From NCBI RefSeq assembly GCF_000178975.2, contig NC_015064.1, forward strand, positions 3,596,001 through 3,660,000: 64,000 nucleotides of DNA, in the 5' to 3' direction. The notes under the pieces were generated by a model, which did not search any database, was not told the origin of the DNA, and saw only the letters and a list, made by a program, of their open reading frames with translations. The DNA is from Granulicella tundricola MP5ACTX9 (GTDB taxonomy: Bacteria > Acidobacteriota > Terriglobia > Terriglobales > Acidobacteriaceae). This document shows positions 1 through 9,756 of the stretch, in pieces. Within the stretch, counting starts at the first letter, position 1. Every line of letters starts with the position of its first letter. The translations under genes and the position numbers were made by a program.

Positions 1-2
1 CA

Positions 3-884
3 AACAGGGCCGCAGCCATATTCTCCGGGCACCACGCCTTCTTCGATGGCATCGGTTTGATGAACCTGATCCGAGACACTCTCTCATTTCTTACGACTAA
101 CAATGAACCCTCCACACAAGAGCAGAGCCCTTCTGTGGATATGCTCGTCGGTCTTGATGTAGGTTCCGACTTCCTACCTCGAAACGACGGGAGTACCGAG
201 TCCAGAACCGCCCCCTCAGATGTGAAGTCAGCTTCTGTTACTTCAGACGTACCCCAGATAGGGCGAATCGAGCTCTCCACTGAGCTTACGAGAGCGATAG
301 TGGTGCGAGCTCGCGAGCATGACACCACCGCAAACGGAGTGATCATGGCATCCGCCCTCTCGGTAGGACGGGCCATAGGAGAGCCGTGGATGAAGAACAA
401 CGTGACATGCGTTGTACCGGTGAATGTTCGCCCCCTGTTCCATCGAGAACAAGCCGAGGGTATCGTTTTCGGGCAAAAGCGATTTGTCTTTAACCTGCTG
501 CGGCCGCCTGAATTTTGGGACATCGCTCGCTCCGTCAGTACGGGGGTAAAAGAAGTTCGAACACGAGCCGGTCTCTTGGCAAACCTCCAGCCTCTTCATG
601 ACTTTCTAGCGAGTCAGCGGACTGTTGAGGAAGCCGTAGCTCTTGCAAGCGCTCACACCCACGACCTGATGATTTCCAACTTTGGAACTTTCGAGGAACC
701 TACCCAGTTCGGACAAGTTCGGCTGCGATCGTTGATCCCGGTAGTCAATAGCGGCGACGAGAACACGCAAACGCTCATGGTCGCAACAACTGCGGATATC
801 ATGACCATCGTTCTGGTGAGCCCGAACCCACTTCCAGGGTATCTCGAGAACCTGCAGTCGCATTTGATAAAGACGTGTTTGTAG
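3..884 (+). CDS. Condensation-domain / alcohol acetyltransferase-like acyltransferase, 3' part only
   Basis: The frame is open from the window edge, so the start lies upstream. Codons at 30-50 read HHAFFDG, the HHxxxDG active-site motif of the CoA-dependent acyltransferase superfamily (NRPS condensation domains, PapA, alcohol acetyltransferases). The His-Asp motif normally catalyses acyl transfer from CoA or a carrier protein to an alcohol or amine. The rest, about 280 residues, matches the C-terminal half of such a fold, including a late stretch like the solvent-channel region (DLMISNFGTFEEP). An apparent TTG start at 57 lies inside the motif-bearing frame and is not the real start. No carrier domain is seen, so a stand-alone acyltransferase is more likely than an NRPS module. 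The acyl acceptor cannot be told. Confidence 0.7.
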   Translation, partial: NRAAAIFSGHHAFFDGIGLMNLIRDTLSFLTTNNEPSTQEQSPSVDMLVGLDVGSDFLPRNDGSTESRTAPSDVKSASVTSDVPQIGRIELSTELTRAIVVRAREHDTTANGVIMASALSVGRAIGEPWMKNNVTCVVPVNVRPLFHREQAEGIVFGQKRFVFNLLRPPEFWDIARSVSTGVKEVRTRAGLLANLQPLHDFLASQRTVEEAVALASAHTHDLMISNFGTFEEPTQFGQVRLRSLIPVVNSGDENTQTLMVATTADIMTIVLVSPNPLPGYLENLQSHLIKTCL

Positions 885-1014
885 CTTCGCTAGCACGCAC
901 GTATCAAGGTCCGACCGCTCGAAGTTTTCCGGTTCACTTCTGAAGGTGATGTGAATATTCTGCTGGCCTAAGTGTTCCTACGGCTAGTCCTAACAAGTAA
1001 GGGGAGAAAGCAGC

Positions 1015-1086
1015 ATGAGTTCAGGTATTCGAGCGGTAATTGATCAAACGTATGGCGCAAGGAAAGCAAGGGCGGTAGCTGAATGA
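1015..1086 (+). CDS. Possible 23-aa leader ORF overlapping the TPR gene
   Basis: A short ORF starts at ATG 1015 after a good GGGGAGAAAG ribosome-binding site. Its TGA (1084-1086) overlaps the ATG at 1083 of the TPR gene as ATGA. This is the usual arrangement for translational coupling, and the TPR gene has no strong ribosome-binding site of its own. The peptide is basic and resembles nothing I recognise. It may be a leader peptide, a decayed gene end, or chance. Confidence 0.3.
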   Translation: MSSGIRAVIDQTYGARKARAVAE

Positions 1087-2732
1087 CGATCCGATCCCTT
1101 GCACTGTACGCTTGCATCGCCGCTATTCCATGTGTTTCGCTGGCACAGCAGCAGCACCACCATAGCGGCGAAGGCATTTCGCAAGAAGCTCTAGTGAAAG
1201 TCGGTACGGTTCACTTTCCGATCTCATGCAGCGCGCATGTTCAGATTCCGTTTGAACGTGGTGTCGCTATGCTTCACTCCTTCTGGTACGAAGAGGCTCG
1301 GAAGCAGTTTGCTGCTGTAGCCTCCTCGGATCCCTCCTGCGCCATGGCACAATGGGGTCTTGCTATGACCGAATGGCGCCCGTTTTGGGACGGCATGCCC
1401 GAGGAAAGGCGGAAGGCTGGTATCGAAGAGATTGACAAAGCGGCATCGCTTGACCCCAAGACCGACCGTGAACGCCGCTACATCGCCGCATTACGCGATT
1501 ATTTGCATTCGGACCCCACGCAAAACGTTGTCGCTGTCCGCAAATATGCGGACGCTATGGGCGAACTTCACACAGCGGATCCGAGCGACGTGGAAGCGTT
1601 TGCTTTTTACGGTCTGGGTCTCTCGGCAGCGGCCTCCCTGGATCCAAAGGATCCAATTGCTTCCGATCGCGAGGCCTTGGCCGTACTAATGCCGGGATTC
1701 AAAGCACACCCCGACCACCCCGGATTCGCACACTACATCATTCATACCTGCGATAACCCTCAACTTGCCCGGGAGGCGCTGCCCGCTGCCGAGAAGTATG
1801 CGGCAATCGCTCCCGCATCGGCACATGCCCTCCACATGCCTGGCCATATTTTCGCGCGGCTCGGTATGTGGAAGGAAGACATCGCGGTCAATCGCGCTTC
1901 AGTACGAGCTTCTGAACTGGCCGCGAAAGAGCACCTCGATGGAGTCTCCCATGAGATGCACGCGTATGAGTTCTTGCTTTATGCCTATCTGCAAGAGGGC
2001 GACGACACGCATGCACGAGAGATTGTTCAGGATGTCAGCCCGATGATTCGGCATCTGGCAGCGATACCGGGAATCCAGAATGACGGGATGTACCTGTTCA
2101 CCTCTTACATGCAGGTTGAATTTCCCTCCATCTACCATCTGGAGCGCCACGAGTGGAATGACGTGCTGGCGATTGCCGAACCAGCGCATCCACTGGTGTC
2201 CTCGCGATATTTTCTTTTCTGGGCTCAGGCCATTGCTGCGGGCCATCTGCGCGATGCCAGCGCGGCTGATCAGGCCCTCGCGAATGCGCAATCGATCTAC
2301 AAGGCCGTCGCCGCTGAGGGGTCGCCGATCTCGGCGGAGATCCATGCAACGTTCCTGACGATGAAGGCATGGCAAGACTACGCGCATCATCGCGATGCGG
2401 AAGCTCTTGCGCAGCTCTCGGCATCGGCTGACGAGCAGGATCGGGTAGGCCAAGCCGAAGTGGACATCCCGGCGCGCGAGATGTATGCAGACATGCTGCT
2501 TGCAGATGGGCGCCCTGCTGAGGCCTTGAATGAATATAAGATCGCCTTGCATTTGAGTCCTAATCGTTTCAACGGCCTAGCTGGCGCAGCCCGAGCTGCA
2601 GCAGAGGTTGGTCATCTGGACGAGGCTCGCACTTTCTATGGCTCGCTACTGCGCCTCACCGACGATGGACACGCGTCAGGCCGACCCGAAGTCAGTCGAG
2701 CGAAAGCATTCCTTAATCAGCAAGACAAATGA
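1083..2732 (+). CDS. Secreted tetratricopeptide-repeat protein
   Basis: This 549-aa protein has a Sec signal peptide (residues 1-21: basic start, hydrophobic core, cleavage after SLA). A His-rich patch (QQQHHHSGEG) follows, then TPR-like helical pairs through the whole length. Examples are the repeats around FWYEEARKQFAAVASSDP, FARLGMWKEDIAVNRAS and ADGRPAEALNEYKIAL near the C terminus. Such proteins act as periplasmic scaffolds. Large secreted TPR proteins of this kind are common in Acidobacteria, but no specific partner is known. Translation probably depends on the overlapping 23-aa leader ORF. A hairpin at 2783-2815 lies just downstream. Confidence 0.75.
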   Translation: MTIRSLALYACIAAIPCVSLAQQQHHHSGEGISQEALVKVGTVHFPISCSAHVQIPFERGVAMLHSFWYEEARKQFAAVASSDPSCAMAQWGLAMTEWRPFWDGMPEERRKAGIEEIDKAASLDPKTDRERRYIAALRDYLHSDPTQNVVAVRKYADAMGELHTADPSDVEAFAFYGLGLSAAASLDPKDPIASDREALAVLMPGFKAHPDHPGFAHYIIHTCDNPQLAREALPAAEKYAAIAPASAHALHMPGHIFARLGMWKEDIAVNRASVRASELAAKEHLDGVSHEMHAYEFLLYAYLQEGDDTHAREIVQDVSPMIRHLAAIPGIQNDGMYLFTSYMQVEFPSIYHLERHEWNDVLAIAEPAHPLVSSRYFLFWAQAIAAGHLRDASAADQALANAQSIYKAVAAEGSPISAEIHATFLTMKAWQDYAHHRDAEALAQLSASADEQDRVGQAEVDIPAREMYADMLLADGRPAEALNEYKIALHLSPNRFNGLAGAARAAAEVGHLDEARTFYGSLLRLTDDGHASGRPEVSRAKAFLNQQDK

Positions 2733-2782
2733 CTTGGTTAAGCGTCGCAGCACGCTTCAATGAATGGCTGGTTCGTTGGATC

Positions 2783-2815
2783 CTTGGTCGTAGCTTACAT
2801 AAGCTACGGACCAAG
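2783..2815. repeat. Inverted repeat downstream of the TPR gene
   Basis: The arms CTTGGTCGTAGCTTA and TAAGCTAC-G-GACCAAG pair over about 15 bp with a single bulged G and a very short loop. There is no U-tract, so it is not a textbook rho-independent terminator. It could act as a transcript-end stem or be a relic recombination site. Confidence 0.55.
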
Positions 2816-4479
2816 ATGCTTTTACAAAGCGGCTCAGCATCTCCGCCGATCGCACTCGCTCGACGATCGGTGTCCACCTTCTGCCGAAGGTGCTAGCAAG
2901 ACTCCCGTCACCCGCGCTCGCGGACTCGAAGGCCGGCTCGCCGTTCGAGAAGCTAGGAGCTGACAAATCAAGAGCGCGCTCTATGCGTTGCAGGTATAGG
3001 CAAAGCTGCTCGATCATTCCCTGCCGGATAAAGCTTTGCGAAACGATTTAGCTGACGGACTGGCGTTTGCCGCATGCTAACTAAGAGTTTCCCGACTCCG
3101 AAAGACAGGTGATGCAGGATGTTGCCGCACAATAATCAGAGCCTAATGGCTCGTCGTCTACCGCGACTAAAGCTCTCGATAGTGGGTGCAGCCTGCCCAA
3201 AGCGACATGCGCCACGAGGTCATGGAGGTACTCGGAAACCACCTCACAACGGCCCCGGCCGCAGTCTTGGCAGGGCGTCGGACAGCGTCCTCCGAGGCCT
3301 TCGCCAAAGAGAACGATCTTCACCGCCAAGCGACATGGAATACCGCCCGCGCCAGCGCGGTCTGGTTTGCCTCTACTTCTGCAGCAAAGTCTTGTTTCTT
3401 CATTATCGTGTCACTTCGTCCTCTCTCGGTAGAACTGTTCTGTTATCCACTGCGTAGCAGCACTTACATGCGACCGCACCGATCAGCCGGGTGCCGCACG
3501 TTGACATTCACTTCAGATTCGCGCGCTGCCAATAATGACGGTCATGCGGCACGTGCACAGGTGATGATCGGGGTCTGTGCAACCGAACAACATGACAGAG
3601 ATCGCTGCGCAAATCTGTTTAGCTTGATGTTCCACAACTCTCCTAACGGCGCGGCGGCCGTTGTTTGCCCTGCGAGGATAGGCATTCTGCTTCCCTAGAA
3701 ACACCGATCCGATCTCGGACAGGCTCAACCCGTAGCCAGCCGTTCTGGTGCATCCTGGCAGCAGATAGGCCGCTGCCACGACGATGATGACGATCTCACA
3801 CATGCGTACCTCCTTCGGGCTCTACGCCAGCTGACACAACCTTAAGCCTGCCTTCGGCTCATCTGCTGCTACCGCGATTGGAACGCCGCAAGAAGGAGGA
3901 TGCGTGCTCAATGCTGCGGGACCGTGTCCATACATCTGCAAGAACCCCGAGAGATTGGAACAAGCGTGGCAGTGTAGATCGGATCCCATTCCTGACGCCA
4001 AGTGCACCTCGCTTCTCCCTTGGCTCTCTTGGAGCCAATGTCCGCTGGCCGAATCCACGTTTGCAGTTGCGGTTGGCCCCAGTTTCTGCTGCTTGCTCTG
4101 AATCCTCTGTGGCTCCTTCTCTACATTCGGAATAGAAACAGATACATCGCAGGAAGATTGGGCACGCTCCTACTGATAGCCAGACGTCCATAGGAAACAG
4201 CTCTTGCGCGAGCTTTACGGCTTCGATGTGGCTAGACGATCCAGCTGCCAAGCCGTGCTCGTCTCAAAGCAAAGGACTTCTCGAACAGACGCTCTATGGA
4301 CACTTCTCCCTGCTGCTTGGCTCCAAAACCGTCCGAGGTTCATGGCCGGTGCTGAACTTGAACAGCTCATCCCAGCGTGACATCTCTCCCGAGTGCCGAA
4401 CAAGACAGGTCGCCGTCGCTTCAATAGCTATCAGGGGTAGATCTCGAACACTAGCCAGTAAACCCGGGGGCAACAGCTT
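2816..4479. other. Gene-poor stretch without a convincing large gene
   Basis: Open frames on both strands here are short, overlapping and of unlikely composition (rich in Arg, Ser, Cys), and no family is recognisable. The best single candidate is the small minus-strand ORF at 3513-3803, listed separately because of its strong ribosome-binding site. The stretch probably consists of decayed sequence between the TPR gene and the HTTM pair. Confidence 0.5.
3513..3803 (-). CDS. Possible small membrane or lipoprotein ORF
   Basis: This 96-aa ORF is preceded by a near-perfect AAGGAGGT ribosome-binding site ending 4 nt before the ATG. That is the main reason to list it. The first 20 residues form a hydrophobic segment ending in LLPGC, reminiscent of a lipobox although the n-region is acidic rather than basic. 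The C-terminal half is low-quality, with many Arg, Cys and His residues. It may be the start of a gene that has since been frameshifted. No family is recognised. Confidence 0.3.
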   Translation of the reverse strand: MCEIVIIVVAAAYLLPGCTRTAGYGLSLSEIGSVFLGKQNAYPRRANNGRRAVRRVVEHQAKQICAAISVMLFGCTDPDHHLCTCRMTVIIGSARI

Positions 4480-5007
4480 ATGATTCGACCCGCTACGAAG
4501 TTAGCCACATCATTATTTGTGGCTTTCCACCTCTGCGTCATGACGCTCTTTGCCCTACCCATGAGCGGCAACTGGGTCGAGAGAATACGGGTCTATGTGA
4601 GTCCGTACATGCTCGCAATTGGTATGAACGAAACCTGGAATACGTTCGCTCCCAACCCGAAATCGGCAGAGCAATTTATGAAAGCCGTCGTGGTGACCTT
4701 GCGAGGCAAAACAGAGGTCTATCAGTTTCCTCGAATGGAAGACTTGTCGTATGCGGATCGCTACCGCATGGAACGCTTTAGGAAGTTTGAGGAGAGTGTG
4801 GTTTGCGGGGATTGTAACGGACTATGGCCGGATGTCGGGCGCTATGTAGCACGCCGATCCGGAACTCCGATGGACCCCCCGGACAGGGTGGTGTTGGTGA
4901 AGTTCGAGTCGGCCATCGATCCAAATCATGGACTCCTGGGTGAAGACGAGCATGCCGTACCAACGGTGTTGGGCGAGCTTTCCGTGCAGCCTGAGGATTT
5001 ACAGTGA
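4480..5007 (+). CDS. Membrane-anchored partner of the HTTM protein (DUF5819/SdpA-like)
   Basis: This 175-aa protein has one N-terminal membrane segment (about residues 8-28). It carries a WNTFAPNP motif near residue 50, like the F-x-P-N-P motif common in small proteins that accompany HTTM proteins (DUF5819, SdpA-type). A Cys pair (VVCGDCNG) lies near residue 107. The gene ends in GTGA shared with the GTG start of the HTTM gene, so the two are almost certainly co-translated. In Bacillus, SdpA and the HTTM-type SdpB mature the SdpC toxin. By analogy this pair could modify a peptide or protein, but no toxin-like gene is evident here. Confidence 0.5.
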   Translation: MIRPATKLATSLFVAFHLCVMTLFALPMSGNWVERIRVYVSPYMLAIGMNETWNTFAPNPKSAEQFMKAVVVTLRGKTEVYQFPRMEDLSYADRYRMERFRKFEESVVCGDCNGLWPDVGRYVARRSGTPMDPPDRVVLVKFESAIDPNHGLLGEDEHAVPTVLGELSVQPEDLQ

Positions 5008-5927
5008 AAATGCAGGATCTCCGCCGGAAAGCCGACGCTTTCTTCTTTCAACCCATTTCGCCCTATCCGCTCGCTGCATACCGAATCCTATTCGGCACTT
5101 GCGTTGCCACCACTCTGCTATTGCTCCACCGAGACTGGATGGCGTGGTTCGGCATGCATGGCTGGGTAAGCCCAGAGACAATTCACAAGGCGGAAAGCGG
5201 ATTCCGACTGAATGCCTTTGACCTCTTGCCGAACGATGATGGATGGGTCCGCCTCTGCTTCTGGATCTTTCTGTCCGCTTCACTCGCTTTGGTTCTTGGA
5301 TTTTGCTCCAGGCTTAGCAGCGCTATCGTGTTCCTCGCGCTCAATGCCCTCAACCAGCGCATGCCGCTCATCTTGCACGGAGGGGACACCTTCCTGCGAG
5401 CCGCCGCCTTCTTCCTCGTCTTCTGTCCTTCGGGTATGGTGTGGTCTGTGGACGCGCTGATTCGGAAGCGACGCCACATATTACGACCGATTACCATCAA
5501 ACCTTGGGCTCAACGACTGATCCAGTATCAGCTGGTCCTCATCTATCTTTCGTCTTTCCTATGGAAGATCAAAGGCGAACCTTGGCGAAGCGGGACAGCA
5601 CTTTTCTATGTCTGGCATCTTCGGGAACTCCAGCGGTTCCCAGTTCCAAGCCTATTTCACAACAGCGCAGCCGTTCACATCGAGAGTTGGTCCGTTCTCG
5701 TTTTCGAACTTGCATTTCCGCTCTTGATTTGGCTTAAGCGTTTCCGTGTCTCTCTGTTGACCATAGGCATACTCTTCCATCTCACGCTGGAATACGCACT
5801 TAACATCCCGATGTTCCAGTGGGACATGCTTTCTGCCTATGTACTCTTTGTCGATCCATACGCGCTCGAAAGAGGGATTCGGCACTTCTTCAAGGTATGG
5901 AAGCGAAGACAAGTCGGCACCGCTTAG
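5004..5927 (+). CDS. HTTM domain membrane protein (gamma-carboxylase-like)
   Basis: This 307-aa polytopic protein begins with the typical HTTM opening: a short amphipathic stretch with PLAAYRI followed by RILFG and a membrane helix. It has about six to seven hydrophobic segments, with LKRFRVSLLTIGILFHLTLE near residue 250 in the conserved part containing a His in the membrane. The HTTM family includes vitamin-K-dependent gamma-glutamyl carboxylase and SdpB. Bacterial members often lack the carboxylase active-site lysine, so chemistry should not be assumed. The GTG start overlaps the stop of the upstream partner gene. Confidence 0.75.
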   Translation: MKMQDLRRKADAFFFQPISPYPLAAYRILFGTCVATTLLLLHRDWMAWFGMHGWVSPETIHKAESGFRLNAFDLLPNDDGWVRLCFWIFLSASLALVLGFCSRLSSAIVFLALNALNQRMPLILHGGDTFLRAAAFFLVFCPSGMVWSVDALIRKRRHILRPITIKPWAQRLIQYQLVLIYLSSFLWKIKGEPWRSGTALFYVWHLRELQRFPVPSLFHNSAAVHIESWSVLVFELAFPLLIWLKRFRVSLLTIGILFHLTLEYALNIPMFQWDMLSAYVLFVDPYALERGIRHFFKVWKRRQVGTA

Positions 5928-6500
5928 CGGGTGCAGCGCTTGATCCTAGGAGGTGTTGATCCTGAGAGCCGTGTGCGCCGCGTAGGTTTTGCGATTCCTA
6001 TGTTACGTACTCTTGCCACGCATAACGACACTTTTGCTTGTTCCGAATCTCTGAGCTCTTCACACCTCGCTCACTTCTTGAGTAGAGTCGAGTAAAGCAA
6101 TCGCGGATCGATCGCGAACAACCCTGTCGCTAGACTTCATCGCGCTCTTTCACCCAACCTGGAGAGGCGCTGTTCAACTGACACCGTCATCCAGCCTAGG
6201 AAGGTAATGCGTGAAGGCGCATCCGAGCGGATGTACGTGCAATAGACGGATGATTACGGGAGAAGCTCTCACGCATGACGGTCTGCGCCCAGGAGACACG
6301 ACTGTGCCACAACTTGATCGACAGATTTCGATCGCATGGATGCAGCGGTCCGGATACGCAGACGACTTCACTCTGTGCATTGATCGGCGCGCGCGTGTTG
6401 ATGCTTGCGGTCGGCAGGAGAGTCCCTGCATCAACGTAGTCTTCAGAGTACATAACGGCTCAAGCTGAGTCATCCCGCTATCTTGGCCGGGTGATGTAGA
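5928..6500. other. Intergenic stretch between convergent genes
   Basis: The only open frames are overlapping ORFs near 6174-6473 with shadow-like composition. A small palindromic patch (TCGCG-GATCGAT-CGCGA, near 6100) and short hairpins are visible. The stretch separates the convergent HTTM gene and the broken GH27 gene. No gene or RNA can be supported. Confidence 0.4.
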
Positions 6501-7868
6501 TCACTGTGGCACAGAGACACCAGCGGAGTCAGCCACGATCGCACCATTGTTCGCGGAATAGACGATGAGAGTGTTGAATTGAGCGTCGTCGGAACACTTT
6601 GAAAAATCGAGGTGTACCGGGACTGTCAGTTGTCCATGCTGGGGGATCGACCCGGCCATCAAAGGCAGTGCACTGAGCACTTTCGGTTGGCAGGTTTCTT
6701 TTCCGCTTGATTGTGTGCGGGCAAGAATATTGATCTGTGGATTCAATGCAGTCTGGTACCCAGAGTTGACGATCTGCAGCGTCCACACTCGATCGTTCTC
6801 TGGCCCATTTTTCCCCACCAGTGAAGCGACCAGGCTACTCGACCCAATAGGGGGGGGCACGGCAATCCGGTCTAAAGCTGGTGCATCGAAGTCGTGGCTT
6901 GTGAACCGAAGTTCGTTCTTACCATCCTTCAAAACGACTGGGACCACGGTGGTCGATGGCGTAACCTTACTCGATCCGTTTAGATCGATGTTGATCTCTT
7001 TACCGCCATTGATGGTCAATAACACCGAATGCTGGCTGGCAGTTACAAAATCAATCTCAAGCTCATAGACTCCGCCTGACGGTGCATTGACGTTTGGGAA
7101 GGTCACGGCGTTCTCATCATTCTGCTCAATGCTTGAGACTTGAGCTCCGCCGGAGCACATCAGGCAGGAAGATGCGGTTTCAGTTCCTGACAATCGCGCC
7201 AACTCCGCTTCATAGGACCTGGAAGATGGCGAGCCCACAAGGCTGCCGCTCCCAACCGAGATACGGTCCAGATCGGGTGCAACGCCTGAGGCATTGCCGA
7301 ATCGAATTGAGTTGTAGCCCGTCTTTAGCTCAAGGGGAAGGAAGGAGCTTGACGGCTGATTGGCACTCCCTCCGCTTACCTTAAGCGCCTGGGGTTCTCC
7401 ATCGTTGACTTGGAAGATCAGATCACTGCTTCCGCTGGCTACCGGGTCTATCTCGACGCGGTAGATACCAGCCCTTTCGGTATAGATGTTGTTGAGAGTC
7501 AAGGTATTTTCGATGCCTAGTCCGAGCTTCACGACTTTGTTGCCATCCGAACAAGGCTTACACGCTAAGAACTGCGTGGAGCCTTGCGCGAGGCCGAATT
7601 CTGCCTCATAGCGCGCTGTGCCTGCAGGCGCGACAACTCCCTTGGATTCAACTTTCAAGAGGCGTGCGCTGTGCCCCAATACAACTGTCCTGAAGCCTTG
7701 GTCAAAGCCCCCAAGATCGGTGTGAGACCAAAGGTCTCGGACGTTTGGGGACGTCAGGAAGCCGATCGTATTCCAATCGATTGAGACGGGGGTCGGAAAC
7801 GCATTCAAGTTGAACAGGGCGACGTTAAAGCTACCGTCGTCTTGCTTGGCGACCCACACCGGTGTCAT
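6501..7868 (-). pseudogene. C-terminal part of interrupted GH27 glycosidase: beta-sandwich plus two CBM35-like modules
   Basis: This segment is in the same reading frame as the GH27 catalytic part. It is separated from it only by a TAA codon at 7881-7883 and four sense codons (V-V-G-G). Its first 85 residues (VWVAKQDDGSFNVALFNL) are the C-terminal beta-sandwich of clan-D glycosidases. Two consecutive CBM35/CBM6-like modules follow, beginning near RYEAEFGLA and RSYEAELARL, each ending in a DLDRI or ALDRI motif. A final NEW3-like immunoglobulin-type domain carries two Cys. The apparent ATG start is inside the original gene. Expression would need readthrough or internal initiation. Confidence 0.8.
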
Positions 7869-7880
7869 GCCCCCGACTAC

Positions 7881-9098
7881 TTATGCGGCAGGCCGTCCGG
7901 ATTGGTCCACTGCGAGCACTTCGTCATTGGTGAGTCGCTGTCGGCTTACTTGGTCCAAGGCGATCAGGTCGCCACCTAGGTACATGGGCGCGTTTGCCAT
8001 CGCCCAAAAGGTGATTAGGGACTCCTGTTCCGCGGGACTTAGTCCGCCCGTAGCGGAGTCTCCTATAACTAAGGGACCAAGATCGTTCCACCCCGTCAGA
8101 GGACCTGCCGTATTCTGCCAAGACACCAGGTCATAAAGCTTCTGGGAACTCAGTGGCCAGTTGGTGATCGTGGGGCAGCTGCCCGCGCATTCAAGGTTGC
8201 CTGCGATACGACGAGCGTTGGCATAACGCTCCCAAGTTGGCAGATAATCCTGATCCAGAGCAGATGAGACCGTAAACCATATCGGTCGACCGTTCTGGGT
8301 GATCGCCGTGCCCCAGGCGGCCACATCAGCCTGATTGTCGACAGACTGATTGAGGGTCGAGGGTCCGACGCCATCGAGCACAACCGCGTCCACGCCCCAC
8401 GCGGCAAACAAACTCAAGATTGAGGAGACGTATTCTTGTGCACCGGATCTTGTGTAGTCGATTTTGTAGTCGGGCAGAGACGAAGTTGCGACAGAGGCCA
8501 CGCAATTCGTAGTCGAGACACATCGGCTCGAAACGAGCGACGTGGAGGTTTGGGCCTGATTGCCGACTGGAGTATTTGAACTCGACGTGGTCCCACTGGG
8601 TGGAGAAAGGGTGTTCCCGATGGCGTATGGGACGGCCAGAATGTCCTTGAGGTGGTACGTAGTATCGAGGATCTGCGCGTTCGATGAGACGGCAGCCTGC
8701 GGCACTCCTGGACTCCATGTGATACCTACTTGCTGCCCATTTGAATGGATGTGCCTGATTAACGCCTGAATATCAGGGAATCGAGACGTATCAGGAAGGG
8801 GGCGTCCATTCGAGTCAAAGCTTCCTTGCCACCCGGAGTCGATATTGATGTAGGTGAACCCATGAATGCCCAAACCGGAAGATTGGAGGGCATCTGATTG
8901 CGCCGCGATGTTGGCCTGCGTCAGGAAGCTGCTTGAAAGAGATTGCTGACTGGAACTGCTCCATCCGAGATACGGCTTCTGTCCGATCCCGGGCGTCTGA
9001 GTGGCCGCTGGGACGCTCGACATCAGAAACAATAACGCAGCGGCCAAACTCCAGGGCCGGCTAAAATTATCTTTCAAAGTGAACGACATCGCGATCAT
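7881..9098 (-). pseudogene. GH27 alpha-galactosidase catalytic domain, cut by in-frame TAA
   Basis: This is the N-terminal 405 residues of what was a roughly 860-aa secreted enzyme. A signal peptide spans about residues 12-33. The (beta/alpha)8 barrel of GH27 follows (KPYLGWSSSS, YINIDSGWQG, GVDAVVLDGVG). The probable nucleophile is D214 in KIDYTR and the acid/base is D339 in GWNDLGPL, by family comparison. The start ATG at 9098 follows AGAGGA at good spacing. The barrel is nearly complete, so the truncated product could fold, but the C-terminal sandwich and binding modules are lost. Family enzymes release alpha-linked galactose or related sugars from plant polysaccharide. Confidence 0.8.
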
Positions 9099-9711
9099 AA
9101 ATTCCTCTGCAGCCAGTCCCGTACTGGATCCTAAATAGTTGCGGCTGTGTGTTTCGTTTCAGCTGCAGGCCGCCCGGCCAGCCGGATTGACGCGACACAA
9201 ACTTTTGGGACTCGCCAATTCGTTGTTCCGGGCCATCGATTGGACTTCGCCTCTCTTCAGAATGTGAGCCTTGAGCTAGATTAACTTTCCGCGCACGAAC
9301 AGAGAATGGTTTAGGGCTTGCAGTTTGTCGACAGCCTATACAGAAGTTGTGGCTACCGCTATCTCGATTGAAACGGCGCTTTATCGGGTCCTTGGGATAT
9401 AGGCGCGTCCAGCGCTGCGCCCATCAAGAGAATCTCATTCCACGCTTTTTTATCCGGCTAATAACGTGATTTCATCTGATCCCACATTCGATATCTGGTG
9501 GTGGCGGGCGAGGAGATCGGAACTGAGTCCACCGTTCAGGAGAGGAACCGGACGTTTGGTGATGCGAATGTAGTCTGGACTTCCGTTGTCCCACGTTTCC
9601 ACGCTAGGCCACTTCGTATAGAGGCTTCACGCGCGGCCAGCTACACTTACTCTCCACAGCCATCGCCAACCTTCCGAGTGAGGTAAGGCATTCGCAGCCA
9701 TCGAGGAAGTA
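9099..9711. other. Intergenic stretch upstream of GH27 gene
   Basis: No convincing gene is present. A 62-codon ORF on the plus strand at 9498-9686 has no recognisable content. The part next to 9100 must hold the GH27 promoter, but no clear -35/-10 pair is visible. Confidence 0.4.
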
Positions 9712-9740
9712 CTTCAGCTCCTCCCGTGGAGGAGCTGAAG
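9712..9740 (-). terminator. Strong hairpin downstream of the SnoaL-like gene
   Basis: Perfect 13-bp arms (CTTCAGCTCCTCC / GGAGGAGCTGAAG) enclose a CGT loop, 16 bp past the stop codon of the minus-strand gene ending at 9757. No U-tract follows on the minus strand, so termination may be weak or the stem may mainly protect the 3' end. Confidence 0.6.
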
Positions 9741-9756
9741 CACCAAAGTGGAAACC

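Noticed and set aside
4226..4483. ORF whose stop overlaps the start of the HTTM partner gene (ATGA)
   Set aside because: Protein composition is unnatural and no ribosome-binding site is visible; the overlap looks accidental.
7881..7883. Programmed recoding (selenocysteine or pyrrolysine) as an explanation of the in-frame stops
   Set aside because: The stops are TAA and TAG at non-catalytic positions with no recoding signals seen; mutation or sequencing error is simpler.
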